A stretch of 64,000 bases of DNA from Atherinomorus stipes (Eukaryota > Chordata > Actinopteri > Atheriniformes > Atherinidae): NCBI GenBank assembly GCA_023101725.1, contig JALJCO010003059.1, positions 1-64,000 on the forward strand, given 5' to 3'. Below are positions 32,590 to 44,986 of the stretch, piece by piece (the stretch's first letter is position 1; the number at the start of each line of letters is the position of its first letter). The translations under genes were made by a program, and so were the position numbers. A model generated the notes under the pieces. That model did no database searches and had not been told where the DNA came from. It saw only the letters and a list, made by a program, of their open reading frames with translations.

Positions 32590-32692
32590 TTCAAAGGGGG
32601 AAGGGGAAAAGAAAAAAAAAAAAAAAAAAAAAAAAACAAAGGGGGGAGAGGAAAGAGAAAAAGGAGAGTGAGAAAAAAAAAAAAACCCGGGC
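32590..32692. repeat. Purine-only low-complexity patch
   Basis: About 100 bp of G and A runs, including about 27 A. Similar in character to 19550-19825. Confidence 0.75.
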
Positions 32693-32735
32693 TATTAGGA
32701 TGTATTAGCTGGGGGATGTGCACTTCCTGAAAATA

Positions 32736-33260
32736 CACTACTCACAAAAAATTAGGGATATTCAAATTTCAGTTATGTTTTAAGGAAAATGTCAAATGTT
32801 CACACCTTATTGATATTATATCATGAATGTTGGACATTAACTGGAATTGTGATGTTCTCCATCTCAAGCAATTTATTGAAAGAAAAGCTAACAATGGTGG
32901 GTACAGTATACCACAAATGGCAATGTCTCAATAACCGTATGTGGTGTTGTCTTGGTCTGATGATGTCTAAATGTGAACAAGATGATGAACAGGACTGTTT
33001 AGAAATGAGACGTCATTAAACCAGAACATTGACAGTTCAAGACACTACTTTTGTATTTTGTGTGTGTGTGTGTGTTTAGTTATCTTTTTTGGAGAACTGC
33101 ATGACAGCAATAAATATTTAACCATTGAACATATGTGCATTGAAAAGTTTAGAGAAAAGTTCACCTGGAAAGGTCGTAGTGCAGTTTAGGTTCATTCTGA
33201 CACACACACACACACACACACAAAAAAAAGCCAAATACCCCTAACTTCTTGTGAGTAGTG
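32736..33260. mobile_element. Tc1/mariner-like MITE, 525 bp
   Basis: TA at 32734-32735 and 33261-33262. TIRs CACTACTCACAAAAAATTAG and CTTCTTGTGAGTAGTG. TA duplication is the Tc1/mariner hallmark. GT and AC microsatellites are embedded at 33058 and 33199. No transposase. Confidence 0.85.
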
Positions 33261-33284
33261 TATCTCAAAATCACTGTGAATTTT

Positions 33285-33430
33285 GTTATCATTTATTTGA
33301 AAAGGTCAATCATGATATAGCACTTTTCATACAAAAGATGCATCTCAAAATGCTTTACATGTTAAATGGACACCTACGTACACACGAGCACACACACATA
33401 CAGACAGATTCTCACACACTATGAACAGTG
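33285..33430 (-). repeat. Fragment of a fish retroposon 3' region
   Basis: TATAGCACTTTTCATACAAA then GATGCATCTCAAAATGCTTT, a word order shared by many fish SINE or LINE ends. A (CA)-rich tract follows. Class unsure. Confidence 0.4.
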
Positions 33431-33879
33431 TGAGAAAGGCAAACAGCCTTCACAAAGAGCAGTAAAATGTCAAGTAAAAATCAAGGTAAGGCTGGACGTG
33501 TGGGAGCTGACCATTCAGACGATAGGTTCAACAAACTTTTTTATTTTTCTAAAGAATTAACTTGTTAAGCTTCATAGATGTTGGCATTAAATATTGTGAT
33601 CCTGTGTGTGGAATCGACCCAGCGGTTTGTTTGACGCTGTAGTTCAGTTCAGTGGCAGGTAAGACACACACCTGCAGTAATCACTCTTCATCTGCAGTAA
33701 TGTGCTGAACTGACTGTTTTCTGTGCCATTTCTATTAAAAAAATAATAAAACAAAAAAGTCTGCACAGATGTTTTCACTGTGTCTGCTGCTGTTGGCATG
33801 TGCCTGCTGAGAGTAGAGCTGCTAACATTCCTTGAAATAATTTGATCTGTCTTTAGTTCATAAGTAAATGATCTGCATC
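33431..33879. other. Unclassified non-coding sequence
   Basis: Nothing specific recognised. Confidence 0.35.
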
Positions 33880-34420
33880 TTTGTCTGTAAATTTCTACAT
33901 CTGAACAGAATATTTCGTTTCATGCATTTGGAAACTTTCTTTCTGTTTAATTCTTCCAGACTCCGTGAAACACCAGATGTGATCCAACATCCTGCTGTGG
34001 CAGCACATCCAGTTTTGCCCACAATTTCAAATTCACTCAAGCACTTTGATTCCCAACAGGCGTCACACGGAAATGAACAAGCCAATAAGACCTCGGGGCT
34101 TGACTCTTTAAGAGGTGCTTCTGCTGTGCACCTAATATCTACGATTAGCTTCAGCAAAATGCTCCTCTGTATCTCTCTCATCCATCATGCACTGTGTAAT
34201 CCATGAAATTGCAATGCAAATGAACAAAAGAATTACCAGAGGAGGAGACCTACGGGCTTCATGTGACAACAGCCAGAAATGACCTGCTTTCAAGCAGCGT
34301 CAGCGCAGTTAAGTGCTGTGTTGCATTAGTCACAGCAGAAACCGTCAGCACGCTTGATGCATTTCCATAAATCCACTGAAAGCTTTTTATTAAGCTAATT
34401 GGCTTGGCCTAAGTCAGAGC
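33880..34420. other. Unique sequence, candidate conserved non-coding region
   Basis: Balanced composition. Holds an exact octamer ATGCAAAT at 34214-34221 followed by GAACAAAAG, which looks like a POU site next to a possible SOX-like site. Frames of about 110 codons exist on both strands but lack protein character. Confidence 0.3.
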
Positions 34421-34627
34421 TCTTCTATGAATTTAGCATTGTAACAAACTGGGAGCTGCTTGTTGTCCCATTTGTTTATTTTCTACTAGTCTTTGTAACT
34501 ACGGATTCTATGTATGCAGTTGTTTCTGTGTTGGCTTTTAATGACTTTTTGAGACACAAAAAGAGATCTTGGAAAGTTAAATGGTGCACCTTCCTGAAGA
34601 AAGGGATATGAGAAGTCACCACTAATG

Positions 34628-35640
34628 ATATAGACTAATCCGGGCAAACGCCGCAACTAGACCGTCTACCATTGCTTGGGGAGCCTTTCTGTACATGTGC
34701 AATTAGAATAGATGAGAATCAGACTTTTTTCTTAACAATATGGAGGATTTCTGGAAGGACTGTTGCATTCCTGGTTGTTGGAACAGCAGAGGAAAACTTT
34801 AATTGTGGTTATAAGTGAATTAGAAGATCACAGACATTTATTTTATGAAGATGCTGCCGTCTTTGACAAAAGTGGACGCTGCTGTCAGTCCAGTGATGTC
34901 ATTGTGTTCGTATCAGGGAGGAATATCGGACACAGAGCAGAGAAGGAATGATGCTGCCACGACAGAGAGGACACTGGATTTAATCCCCAACAACAAAAGC
35001 ACGGTAAATTTCGGTGAACATCCATTAATCTGACACTTCATTTCACGTGTCTATGCTCCTGAAAATGACGCACAGCATAACGTTATCATGCTAGCTAATG
35101 CTAACAGACAGCGGTGGTGTTTCTGAGAGTTATGACTAATCTGAGAGCTACTGTGTTGTGAAATATAAAATTTTTTGCTCTGATAAGGGCAACGTTGGGA
35201 TGGGAAATAAGAATAGTTCCACTGAAAACAGCAACGGATCACGAAGATGCAGCAATAGCTTCATCTGCAGGTGACGCAGCGGGTCTCTCATTGAATATTA
35301 CGGAAATCAATCGTCCTAGCGATGGTTACGTGACTGCCGAGCTCCTCCCTGGTGGGACCAAAAAAAAAAAATGGCGGATGTCTCTTCTATCTTCAATAGA
35401 AATTTATATTTTTCAAGATAGATTGCTGTTTCAGCTTTGTTCTGATAACTTTTCTAGCATCAAGTATACACTTTGTTTTTATGATGTCCTTCCATCCATG
35501 TAAATGATCCACAGTTCTTTGTGGTAATGACGTACATTCTTCCAGGTTTTGTGATTGTTGTTACAGTTGTTGCTGGACGCTCTTAACAACCAGCCGGAAG
35601 GAAGAGATATACAGTGTTGCGGTGGCCGGCAGTAACTTTT
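34628..35640 (+). repeat. R5 repeat, uninterrupted copy, THAP-like N-terminus
   Basis: Its first 180 bp match 9640-9786 plus 10323-10398. ATG at 34740 opens MEDFWKDCCIPGCWNSRGKL then a stop, with a C-x4-C and N-x-R-G-K pattern like a THAP zinc-finger start. It retains a single CATTCCTGG where the other copy has the hAT element. The rest to about 35640 has no partner here and its right boundary is a guess. Confidence 0.55.
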
Positions 35641-35769
35641 TTCATGTCATATACGAGCGCATTCCTCAGTGAACATAAATAAACAAAATCTAAATAAGTG
35701 ACATAATAAATGCACACTGTCATATCGTAATCAGGTGTTTTTTCAGGCTTTGACGGCCTTTATATCACA

Positions 35770-35920
35770 GGGTGAGAGGAGAGGGGGGCAGAGAGTGGGG
35801 GCTGCAGCAGGTCCCAGGCTGGGAATCGTACTGAGACCGGCAGCATGGGGGAACTGCAGCCTCTGAATACTGTGGCAGCTTCCCTACCAGTCGAGCTAAA
35901 CACTGCCTCAAGTGTTTCAA
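35770..35920 (-). mobile_element. tRNA-derived SINE, third type
   Basis: Minus strand: TTTAGCTCGACTGGTAGG (A box region), GTACGATTCCCAGCCTGG (B box), CTGCAGCCCCCACTCTC, then a pyrimidine-rich CTCTCCTCTCACC tail. Matches a fish SINE layout I recall. Confidence 0.65.
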
Positions 35921-37500
35921 CCAGTTGTTAAATATCTTTCTTAGGTCGACTTTCTTCTCCTTAGTCGGACTCGTCGTTATTTCTCCTCCTGCCACTGCCA
36001 GGGAGCGTGAAATACGCTCAAAGAGAGCATAATTTCAGATGTGCACAAACGACCTTATAGTACGTATGACTTTGGAGGATTGATCGCAGCAGATTTCACG
36101 CGGATCAAAATCACAGGAAAAGGTTCCTCTTTTATGCTCTCATGTCGTCAAATACCACCGACTAGGGATTTCCATAACATTCAATGAGAGACCGGCTGCG
36201 TCACATATGTACGAGATGGGTATACCCCGCGCGTAGACAGGTGACACGGAGGGAACCTGCCCAAGCATCAACAGATGACGAGTTGGGAGTGAGAACGTGT
36301 ACGATCTGTACAGTCCTTAAACTATGCCATAAGCCAAATATATGGCAAAATAGAAAAGTACCGACTTTTGAAAGAGTTTAAGTATTTAAACCAACTTTGA
36401 TAAGTAATAATGAGATTTGTGTTTTATTTTCCAGTGTGGCTTGTCATTGAAATCAGTTTCTGGAGATGAATAATAGTTTACATTAATGCACCAATGTAAA
36501 AGTGACATATCAGAATAACTTGGAGATTTCTGGAAAACATACCTATGGGTTATCATTACCTTAGAAGACTGTCCAATGTTGTAAATCCAGATATTCATGC
36601 TGCTTTCCATGTTGGCAGATAGAAGGTAGAAATGTATTTTTTTGCAATATTGTGTCTGGGCCAACCCATTCAAAGCCTTGACGTACTGTAGCCTACTTGT
36701 TGTCATTCATTGCGCTGTGTTTTGAACCAGAGGAAAACACTTCCTGCCCTCCGTCTGCATTTCGCACGTCATCTGGGTCACATGATTGAAACCGCACGGA
36801 TGAATAATTTTACCTACCGGCCACCAACATGTTTTAATCCAATTTTATTTGCAGAGCACTTTGAAAACAACGCAGCCAACCAAAGTGCGGCACATAAATT
36901 GACAAATAAAATACAAATTACATAAACGTTAATCTGCATCAAGCCTTTTAGGCTTTTTATGAACTAGAAATTGTAAAAATCCCAAAATATGAGATAGAAG
37001 TTGGATTTTGATGTATATTTCTGATAATGATTCCCTTCAAAGAGACCATGTCTCGACTGTCTATGATTCAGTGCTTTCAAACGTCAATGAAAATTATGCT
37101 AAAACCAAAGAAAGAGCTCATGGAATATTCTGCTCATTTATTTGGCTGCAAGGCAAATAACCAATGAATAAATAAATACCAAGTATGTCCAACATTAGTG
37201 GTACAGCACCTGGTTCGCAGCAGTAGATGCATTATGAGAGAGCGAATGGAGAGATAAAGATGCCTGCAACAAACAAGACTAATGGCTCTATTTTTTCCAC
37301 AGGCACAAAGCTATTTCATTTGCTCAGCGCTTTCTGGTAATTTCCTGACACCGAATGCTGAGGTAGCAGAAGAGACGCAGAGCAATTTACTCCTCAATTT
37401 GGTACAAAATTACATTTGTGTTAAAACCTGCTCAGATCACCACAGCCCCAGGGCTTGGTTTTTCTTTCTTTCTTTTTTTTTTTTTTTTTTGGCTTGAGTT
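35921..37500. other. Mixed unique sequence
   Basis: 36000-36380 is GC-balanced and may be an old repeat (GACAGGTGACACGGAGGGAA). 37100-37440 is non-repetitive and another conserved non-coding candidate. A T-run lies near 37477-37491. No exons recognised. Confidence 0.3.
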
Positions 37501-38925
37501 GAAACAGGAAAAAAAACCCAGATATTTTCACATTCACAAATCATCTCTGATTTGAATATGAGACAGTTTTTTCCCATTTTCTTTCTTTTACATTGCATTT
37601 GATTTTCTACAAAGATATAAAGCCACAAAGATTTCATAATTATTATTTTTTGTTTAAACTGACAAATTTGAAGGGATCTGGAAAAAATTTTATCATGATG
37701 ACTCCAAAGTACAAAGAGAATACCATATAAGTTATGTTTGAATAAATTGTCTGCGTGAAAGTCTTTACAAAATACTTTGGTGATGTTCTATTTAGTAAAC
37801 AAAATCTGAGATTAAAAGTGGAAATAAAATGTTTCTTATACTGGCTTAAAATATGGTGAAAAAATCTAAAATGAAGTCGGAACTAAATCTGTAATTAAAG
37901 TTGACAGGAACGATAAATCATGAAAGGAGGAAAAAAGAAGTAAAGAGAAAGTTAAAAGCAGGTAAAGAGACTTTTGTTTCCACAGATAAAGCTGCAAATA
38001 AGCTGGTTGGTACTTGATAATCATTATTTGTTATTTTTTATAACTTTGTTTGCTTTTCATAACTGTTGTGATTTATTTTGTAAATTGATTTTCATAAAGA
38101 CATTCCATATGTAGAAACCAAAATTGCGGTCCATGTTGCACAGTGACCTTTTTTTTTGTAGTGTTCATCTCTCTCTGGAAGCATGAGGCAGAAGAGATTT
38201 TCACAAGAGTGATGTGGACTTTTAATATGAAGATTTTGTTTTTTCCTTTTGGTTATGTGCAGCCAGCGAGGTCTGGTTACCTACATGTTTAATTGTGCAC
38301 ATTTATATAGATTTGTGAGCTAAGTTGTATAATTTGTGTACGACAACAGTTCGACGGTGGATATTTATGCCTGCAAAGGTGTAATTAATAAACTCATCAA
38401 AGAACTATGGCGTGGTGTTTATCTTGGAGGGAGTGACACCATGGACAGCTCTCTGGCTTACATGTTGGTGGTACACCAATAATTGTAAATGCATAAAACC
38501 CAAGCCACAAACTCTTGTGAAAAGTGAAGCCTATGCAGAAGTACCAAAAACTGCAGTTCACCCCTCATCCACTAGGAGCTGGCTCCAAAAGACAGTCAGT
38601 TCCTACACATCAATTTAGAAGTCGTGAAATCTTGAAATTACACACAATTAGGGGCCTTTTGATTAACAGGCGACAGATTGGCTGTCAGTGGCTAGTCGCT
38701 TGTTCCTGGGAAGGCCTCAGGCAGTACACTTGAAACACTAATAAGTTAAGTTTACTTGAAAATATTCAGGAAACCGATGGCCTTGTGAAAAGTAAGTAAA
38801 CAAACTTGATTGTGGAGATTATTGTGAAATTTCTATATGTAAATGAAGATGAAATGTTGATGTCTTGCAGTCTTTTCATATAAGCCACATCAGCTAACTG
38901 TCAGTGACATGCCGTATAGGGGTTT
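37501..38925. other. AT-rich unique non-coding stretch
   Basis: No transposon ends, SINE boxes or coding frames recognised. Confidence 0.4.
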
Positions 38926-38947
38926 TTCCTCCCTAGGTGGTTCCTCC

Positions 38948-39000
38948 AGCTACTTTCCCTCCAGTTTCTGCTGGAGGGAAAGTAGCTCCAGCAGAAACTG
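38948..39000. repeat. Double quasi-palindrome
   Basis: AGCTACTTTCCCTCCAG (38948-38964) is the perfect reverse complement of 38971-38987, with a 6-nt loop. Overlapping it, CAGTTTCTGCTGGAG (38962-38976) is the reverse complement of 38986-39000. Confidence 0.92.
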
Positions 39001-39655
39001 AGGATTTCGTCCCTTGGGGTTATCCTCCTGAAGAATTCATAGATGTTGTGTGTTTTATCTTGGATAGTAGCTTTGATGCTCACTAGTCTTCTGCCTTCTT
39101 CTATGTGCTCATGTGGCCGATGGATGGTGTAATTGGGGGAACCTTCCATGCATGGAAAGCAGCTTCCGCGTCCTTATGTACATAGTCTAAATTTATATAA
39201 TTCATGTTCACTGTGAATTCATAAAAGAAGAAGAACCAACCCATCCCTTGGTTTTGTCTGCACATCTGTTGAAAGGATGAGGGCGAGCGCATATTACTGG
39301 TCATAATTAAAGCTCCTTTCTTCCCCACCTGCTGATTTAGCTTCCTTCACTATAATAATGCATTCTGTCTCCGTTTGCTGTTGAGGCCAGCTGCACCCAG
39401 GTTGCACCTGCCCGTGTAGACATCAGCAATGCAAACTTGTTCATCCCCTTGCCTGTGATATACTTGTGTTTGAGACTCTAGAAGGAAGAAAACACTTTCA
39501 TTTATGCATTGCTGTTGGCTATACTGTGAATAATAATCTAGCAGATGCAGAGACATTTTATTTAAAGGAACTGTATCATCCTTTTCAAACATTTCACTAG
39601 CTAACTACATGTATATATAAGCTAAATATGTTCGTCTTGCCACTATAGCTTATTT
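39001..39655. other. Unique non-coding stretch
   Basis: Nothing specific recognised. Confidence 0.4.
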
Positions 39656-39663
39656 GGTGTTAA

Positions 39664-40285
39664 AACTAGAGTTGGCAATGTCGGAAAAACGGTTTGGGCA
39701 AGCTACTTTTAAAAAAGACACACCACCCGAAACATGCCTTCAGAGCGCAGGGATATGTGCGCCGATGTTTTATTAGTAGGTTAACCGATAACAGCCGAGT
39801 GAATAGCTTGTTAGCTTGCCAACAAACAGCTGACAAACCACATTTCTAAAAGCCTTATTACTCACCCGCAACTCCTTCTGTGGTGTAAAAAGTCCACACT
39901 GCAAATGTCAACGCCTCCAAGACTTAATCCTTACCTGTTATTTTGTTTTCTTTAGGGTTTTTTTTGGCGCAGCAGCAGTTAGCAGTCCGTTAGCTATATT
40001 TGTTTATAGTGAGCAGCACACAGAGCAATGCACATGGGGGACGGGGAGGGACAGAGACGAGACATAAAGGCATCAATTGCTTCTTTCTACAGTATACGCT
40101 GTGAATGACCAATTCCTGCCTTTCAGCGCGAATGGCAGGGGTTGGTCAGAGTTTTTACAGAACTGCAGCTCTCACAGAGGTCTGACTTTATTCCTTCCTT
40201 TTTGTATTGACTACTGTCAGGATGGAAGGACCATTTCACCAAGTACAACAAAAAGTGTTTCTGAACAGGATTAGCAACTCTGGTT
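39664..40285. mobile_element. R12 TTAA-type MITE, copy 1
   Basis: TTAA at 39660-39663 and 40286-40289. Termini AACTAGAGTTGGCAAT and ATTAGCAACTCTGGTT. Shares AACAGCCGAGTG, GCTTGTTAGC and CACCTCC-like words with 51769-52100. Non-coding. Confidence 0.75.
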
Positions 40286-40594
40286 TTAAATATTATTTTT
40301 TAAAACATTTTTATTTGTCTAATTTACAACATACCTTTCATGTGTGGCAATATTTTTTACCCCTTTTTGGGCAGTCAAATTCCTTCATGCACTTAGCAGT
40401 AAGCAATATCATTCCACTGCCAAATACAAGAACTAAAACTATGTTGAGACACTTTACCATGAAATTGCAACACAATGCAAGGTTAATTTTATTTGAAACA
40501 TTATTCTATAAACACAGGCATCTACACAGACAGCCTTGCATTACAACCATATACCGTCTAAAAAAGGGACAAACCTTCTGCTACATCATCCGTT

Positions 40595-41250
40595 GGTTTC
40601 TGAAGAACTAAAAGTGAAGCCAGTTGGGCATTCCCATCATCACTGTCGTTGCCATCTTCGCTGCATCGCGTGTGTCGTCACTCCTGTAAAATACAAAAAT
40701 AGGCAAAAAGTGGCCAACATACTCTGGGCTAAATGCTAACTGAGCTAACTCAAAACTAACCGAAGCTAAGGAAGATTAGCCCCCTAAGTGGTGGGCTAAT
40801 TGTAAAGCATGCTTGGATTTGCTGTTAACTGGCTAAAAATCGTTAAGCTACTCTGCTGCTGGCTGAGGCTCTCTCAAGAGCAAACAAGGAGCTAACACCG
40901 GTCTGCCGTCTGTCAACAAAAATGACACGCCCCGATTACAGTATGTGTAATTTAAAGATTAAATAACGTCTAAATGGATGAGTTATAAAAAAAAATTCAC
41001 CCCTCACAGTTGACATGAAGGTACAGTAAACTTGACCTATTAAACCTAAAATGATTTTTTGAACCAGGCTGTAAACATGTTTGTTTCTGCTGTGAAGTTG
41101 GCCTTTTTAACATTACAGTCCATAGGGATTTGCTCTGTTTTGCAGCCAGCCCCTAGTGGATGAAGAAAGAACTACAAATATTTTGGACTTCCAGGTGGCT
41201 TCTCAGTTGGCCACCAGAGATTGCCGCTTGGTTACATTTGCCTCAGGTGT
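40595..41250. repeat. R1 interspersed repeat, fullest copy
   Basis: Spans both the part seen at 4110-4622 and the part seen at 1-200, joined without a gap. This shows those are two portions of one family. Class unknown. Confidence 0.75.
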
Positions 41251-41489
41251 CCTCAGTGGATAAGAATTATAATGACAGGATGGGTTATCTTGTTGACTTG
41301 GATTGGCTTTAGCTTCAGTGACCTCCTGCAACTACAATAACGCAATGAAATATGATGAAACTGTCTCCAGTGATAAGCAGTACCCTGGCTAACTTGAAAA
41401 TGAGGCTCTATGTCAAAAGTTCCAGACTACCTCTTTAAGAGCATGCTGACCTTTTATATGAGGGCTATTCAATTTGGTCTCATGAGGAA

Positions 41490-41645
41490 CATAGTCCAGC
41501 AGGTTTTCAGTGCTTCTCTGCACCAACACAACTGACTCAAAATAACGAGTCACTTTGCAGAACTTCATTGGCTGTTGGATCCATTTCTTGTGTGTCAAGT
41601 GTGTTGGAGCAGCGAAACTTTAAAATCTGCAGGACCCTGTGGGAC
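41490..41645. mobile_element. R3 inverted-repeat element
   Basis: CTGCACCAACACAACTGACT and GTCAAGTGTGTTGGAGCAGC arms, then AAAATCTGCAGGACCCTG. Confidence 0.6.
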
Positions 41646-41861
41646 AAAAATGAATAGCTTTGCTCTATATCCCCACCCCCACCAGACTGGAAAGCTTTGC
41701 CGACTGTTTTGGGAGGAGACTCCATCATGTTGGAGGGGACAGAGGTACAGCTGACATACAGTATAATCAAAACGTCAGTATCTGCCTGAGAAACCAGCAG
41801 ATCTGGATAGATGTATTATTGTAAGCCTACGGGGTGAGAACAACATGCATCTGCATGAGTG

Positions 41862-42032
41862 TGTGTGTGTGTGTTCTGGCTGGTGTTCAGTTATCCCTTC
41901 AGGCAGCAATGCTGACAGTGAAGAGAAATGACGGTCCTTCAGTTTGGCTGTGGAGAGAGGCCTCCCATTAACCGAGACTCCCGCCACCTGCTTCAGCTTT
42001 CCCACACACACACACACACACACACACACGCC
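41862..42032. repeat. GT and CA microsatellites
   Basis: (GT)n at about 41858-41874 and (CA)n at about 42004-42030. They create long low-complexity frames on the minus strand. Confidence 0.9.
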
Positions 42033-42548
42033 ACCAGACAGAAAACATACAGTCACTAACTCATGGCTGTCAACACACTTGGTAGAATTCATGACACAGA
42101 CATGTTTGCATCTTTGAGAAACTTTTAGAATATAGTTTCTCGACCCTTTTGAAATTTTGACGTCTTCTTTTTTTAACCCCAAATTTAACCCATACAACCG
42201 TTAGCCCTCATCCACTACCACTATACCCTCGAATTGAAGCCACAAAGTTGAGGGCTTTGTAACCTTTAATTGGAATTGACCCTTTTCGTAATTTATGCAT
42301 ACGTCACTCGCGCATGCTCACAACTGCCGCTGAAGGTCAGAAAGCTTTGGAGGCCCATTGAAATAGAATAGAGACTGGTCTTTACAGGGTTAATCACAAC
42401 GATGCCGGACACTTTTTTCATTCCTGACTACTTTAATCAATGAGAGGAGAACTCTCCTAGACGGGGAATAAGTTCTTACTGGTTTCCTGTGAAGAAACAC
42501 CAGCGATCAGCCTGGATTTTTTCAGACACCGTGTTAAAACACCTGCAC

Positions 42549-42797
42549 CCTTCTTAAGACCCACCTTTTTTCTTTGGCGTTTTACCCAGTATGAGTTGTT
42601 ACTTATAAATTCTATTAATTGCTAATTTGTCTGCTTTTATTGTTTTTAATGTTACTCTCTTTTATTTTTATCTTTTTATCTGATTTTATGTCTATTATAC
42701 TTTTAATGTTTTGGTTTCTTTGTTGTTCAGCACTTTGTTCAGTGAAGGCTGTTGTAAAGTGCTATAGAAATAAAGTTGGCTTGGCTTGGCTTGGCTC
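42549..42797 (+). mobile_element. L2-like LINE 3' end, nested
   Basis: Starts with CTTCTTAAGACCCACCTTTT (the LKTHLF-equivalent end of the reverse transcriptase), AT-rich UTR, then TTGTAAAGTGCTATAGAAAT and AAAGTTGGCTTGGCTTGGC, a (TTGGC)n tail. Foldback arm homology resumes directly after it. Confidence 0.8.
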
Positions 42798-42979
42798 AGC
42801 AGCCACATCGGCGTCTGATGACCACAAAGACGTGAAACATAATCTTTCTGTGGAAATACTGTGGGATGATGATAGACAACGGCACGAGTAGGAGGCAGAA
42901 CTGCTGGGGATTTAAGGTAAGCACGGCTTTACGGCTGAACACGTAACTGATCCATTTCTTCAACAAATGCAACCCTTAA

Positions 42980-43770
42980 AGGAGTGATGACATAGCAGTT
43001 AAAAACTAGTTTATGTTGTTGGCATTACTTTATATGTAAATACTCCAAAGAAAAAAAACGGCATTTTTTACAGCGGAGTATTGTTTTGAAACGCCAGACC
43101 TCACTTCCTCAGTAATACAGTTGGGTCCGGTGATGATATGGAGCTTTACCCGGAGACCACGTTGACTTCATTTTGATTGGCTACACCTTATTTCGCTATG
43201 ACCTTATTTGGAGAATCTAGGTCAAGCTGCGGTCGGAGTTTGCTAAAGGCTAACTGCTAGCAACATGGGCAGTTCAGACAGTGTGAGCTACGTTTATCAG
43301 ACAAGACAGCATTTAGAAAATAAATAAACTTACAGGTAATGACAAGGTTGTGGCCCCCTCCCTCAGTGTTGCTGCACAAGTTTTCTTTTAAATCCATTTG
43401 TTTGAAAATCCAGACCTGACTGCACAGAAGTTACTACTAGCTCCATACACGAAGCTGAATCAGACAGGGAGGGGGAGGGGGGGAGCGGACGGTGCATAAA
43501 CCGTTAGGAGGAGAGAGGGGAGGGGGGTGGCGCTGCTTACTTGATAGTGTGCTCTTATTGGAGCAATTAAATTACGTAGAATGATAGAACTACGTAGAAT
43601 GATAGCCTGCTGTCTGATTCAACTGTTTCTGAGCAGAGAGACAAAGCTGACAGACCATAAACAGGAACTTTGATTCTCACTCTGGACATTCACATGGCCT
43701 CATCAGTGCACAACAGATCATATTATACACCCAAAACCCCAGAAAAGTGAAATTTGATGTCATGGCACCT
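42980..43770. mobile_element. TTAA-type MITE, 791 bp, nested
   Basis: Perfect TTAA at 42976-42979 and 43771-43774. TIRs AGGAGTGATGACAT and ATGTCATGGCACCT. Non-coding. Confidence 0.8.
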
Positions 43771-44986
43771 TTAAAAAAAAAAAAAAAAGAGGGAAATGTC
43801 CGCCACCACCGGCTGAAAGTTCCCCGTTAGCAATCTGGTGGGTGTTTAAAGACTTTTGTTTAGTTTCTTTTCTTTTCTTTTCTAGTGCTTAAGAACCGCG
43901 ACCCGGACGGTACCGCTAGCTTGTCTGCCGCAGTTAAACACGAGCTTGTGCTGATCTGACATTACATGTTAAACTGACAGAACACTGCTGCTTACTTTCA
44001 TAATTTCCTGATGACTGACTCTGTTACTTCTTATCGGAGCAGTTGTCTCTCGTCGTCTTCCTTATTTCCACAAAAAGATTACTGGTATACTCCACGTCTT
44101 TGTGAGACGCCAGCAGAAGGCTGCAGAGGGGGAGTTGCAGTGAATGTGTCCAGTTTTAACATGGTGATGTAGAAATCCACAGCGATTGCTGGTGTTTATT
44201 CATGGGAAACCAGTAAAAACTTATTCCCCGTCTAGGAGAGTTTTCCCCTCGTCCATTAAAACAGTCAAAAATACAAAAAGAGTCTGGCATCGTTGTGATT
44301 AACCCCGTAAAGACCAGTCTCTATTCAATTCCAATGGGCCTCCAAAGCTTTCTGCCCTTCAGCGGCAGTTGCGAGCATGCATGAGGGACGTATGCATAAG
44401 TAACAAAAATCATCCACTGGGACACCCCTTGCTGCATTTACGTTCAGGCACGTAAATGACTGTGTAGTGACGTTTTCACAAACGTCTCACAACACACCCA
44501 GTAGCAACATGGAGCTAAAGTTTCAGTAAACAACTACTCAGAGAAGAAGTTACCATTGACGACTGTCGTTTCTTGTGAACTGATGAAGAGCTTGTGAAGG
44601 ATTTTCATCAGTATTTTGGTCTTGCTAGCATGGCTAGCCTGGCTAAAGTTACAAACTAATGAGTAATCTGTACATACTGTATGTACATTTGCGACTTTTC
44701 TTCTTTGAGTCCTGTTGCTCTTTGGGGGTTGCCATTGTTGTTTGGTACAGAATGGAAATGATGACATAAAGCTTTCTGGATATTTTTCTCTGGCTCTTCC
44801 TCAGCAAGTCAGCATCTGAAATCCCTCGCTCTGAAGGGCTAGATTCATACCCCCACCCCTTGTTGTGTCTACTACCACTACATGCAAAGAACAATTGGGA
44901 CACCACTACCCTCATGGGAATGCGCAAAATTCAGGGATAGGGCTAAAAAGTAGGGTTAGGGGGTGTATTTGGACGGGCCCTTACTC

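Larger units (their letters stand above)
42190..44986. mobile_element. Large foldback element with nested insertions (R11 family)
   Basis: Left arm 42290-42960 and right arm 44000-44440 are inverted relatives: TATGCATACGTC, GCAACTGCCGCTGAAGG, AGAAAGCTTTGGAGGCCCAT and CTAGACGGGGAATAAG recur inverted. The right flank ends TTGGACGGGCCCTTACT, like an R11 terminus. A LINE fragment (42549-42797) interrupts the left arm and a TTAA MITE (42980-43770) sits in the centre. No transposase found. TSD not resolved. Confidence 0.7.

Noticed and set aside
33366..33425. CRISPR-like spaced repeat
   Set aside because: Only an imperfect CA-rich microsatellite. Eukaryotic context and no regular repeat-spacer pattern.
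34845..35033. Coding gene in R5
   Set aside because: The frame after the THAP-like start is closed by stops, and the other copy diverges after 10398.
40207..40611. 134-codon frame
   Set aside because: It crosses the right end of an R12 MITE and enters R1, so it is not a unit of selection.
41775..42197. 140-codon minus-strand frame
   Set aside because: It spans GT and CA microsatellites giving a Val-Cys run. No protein motif.
44941..44970. Telomere-like TTAGGG sequence
   Set aside because: A single TAGGGTTAGGGGG stretch, explained as a transposon terminus of the R11 family.
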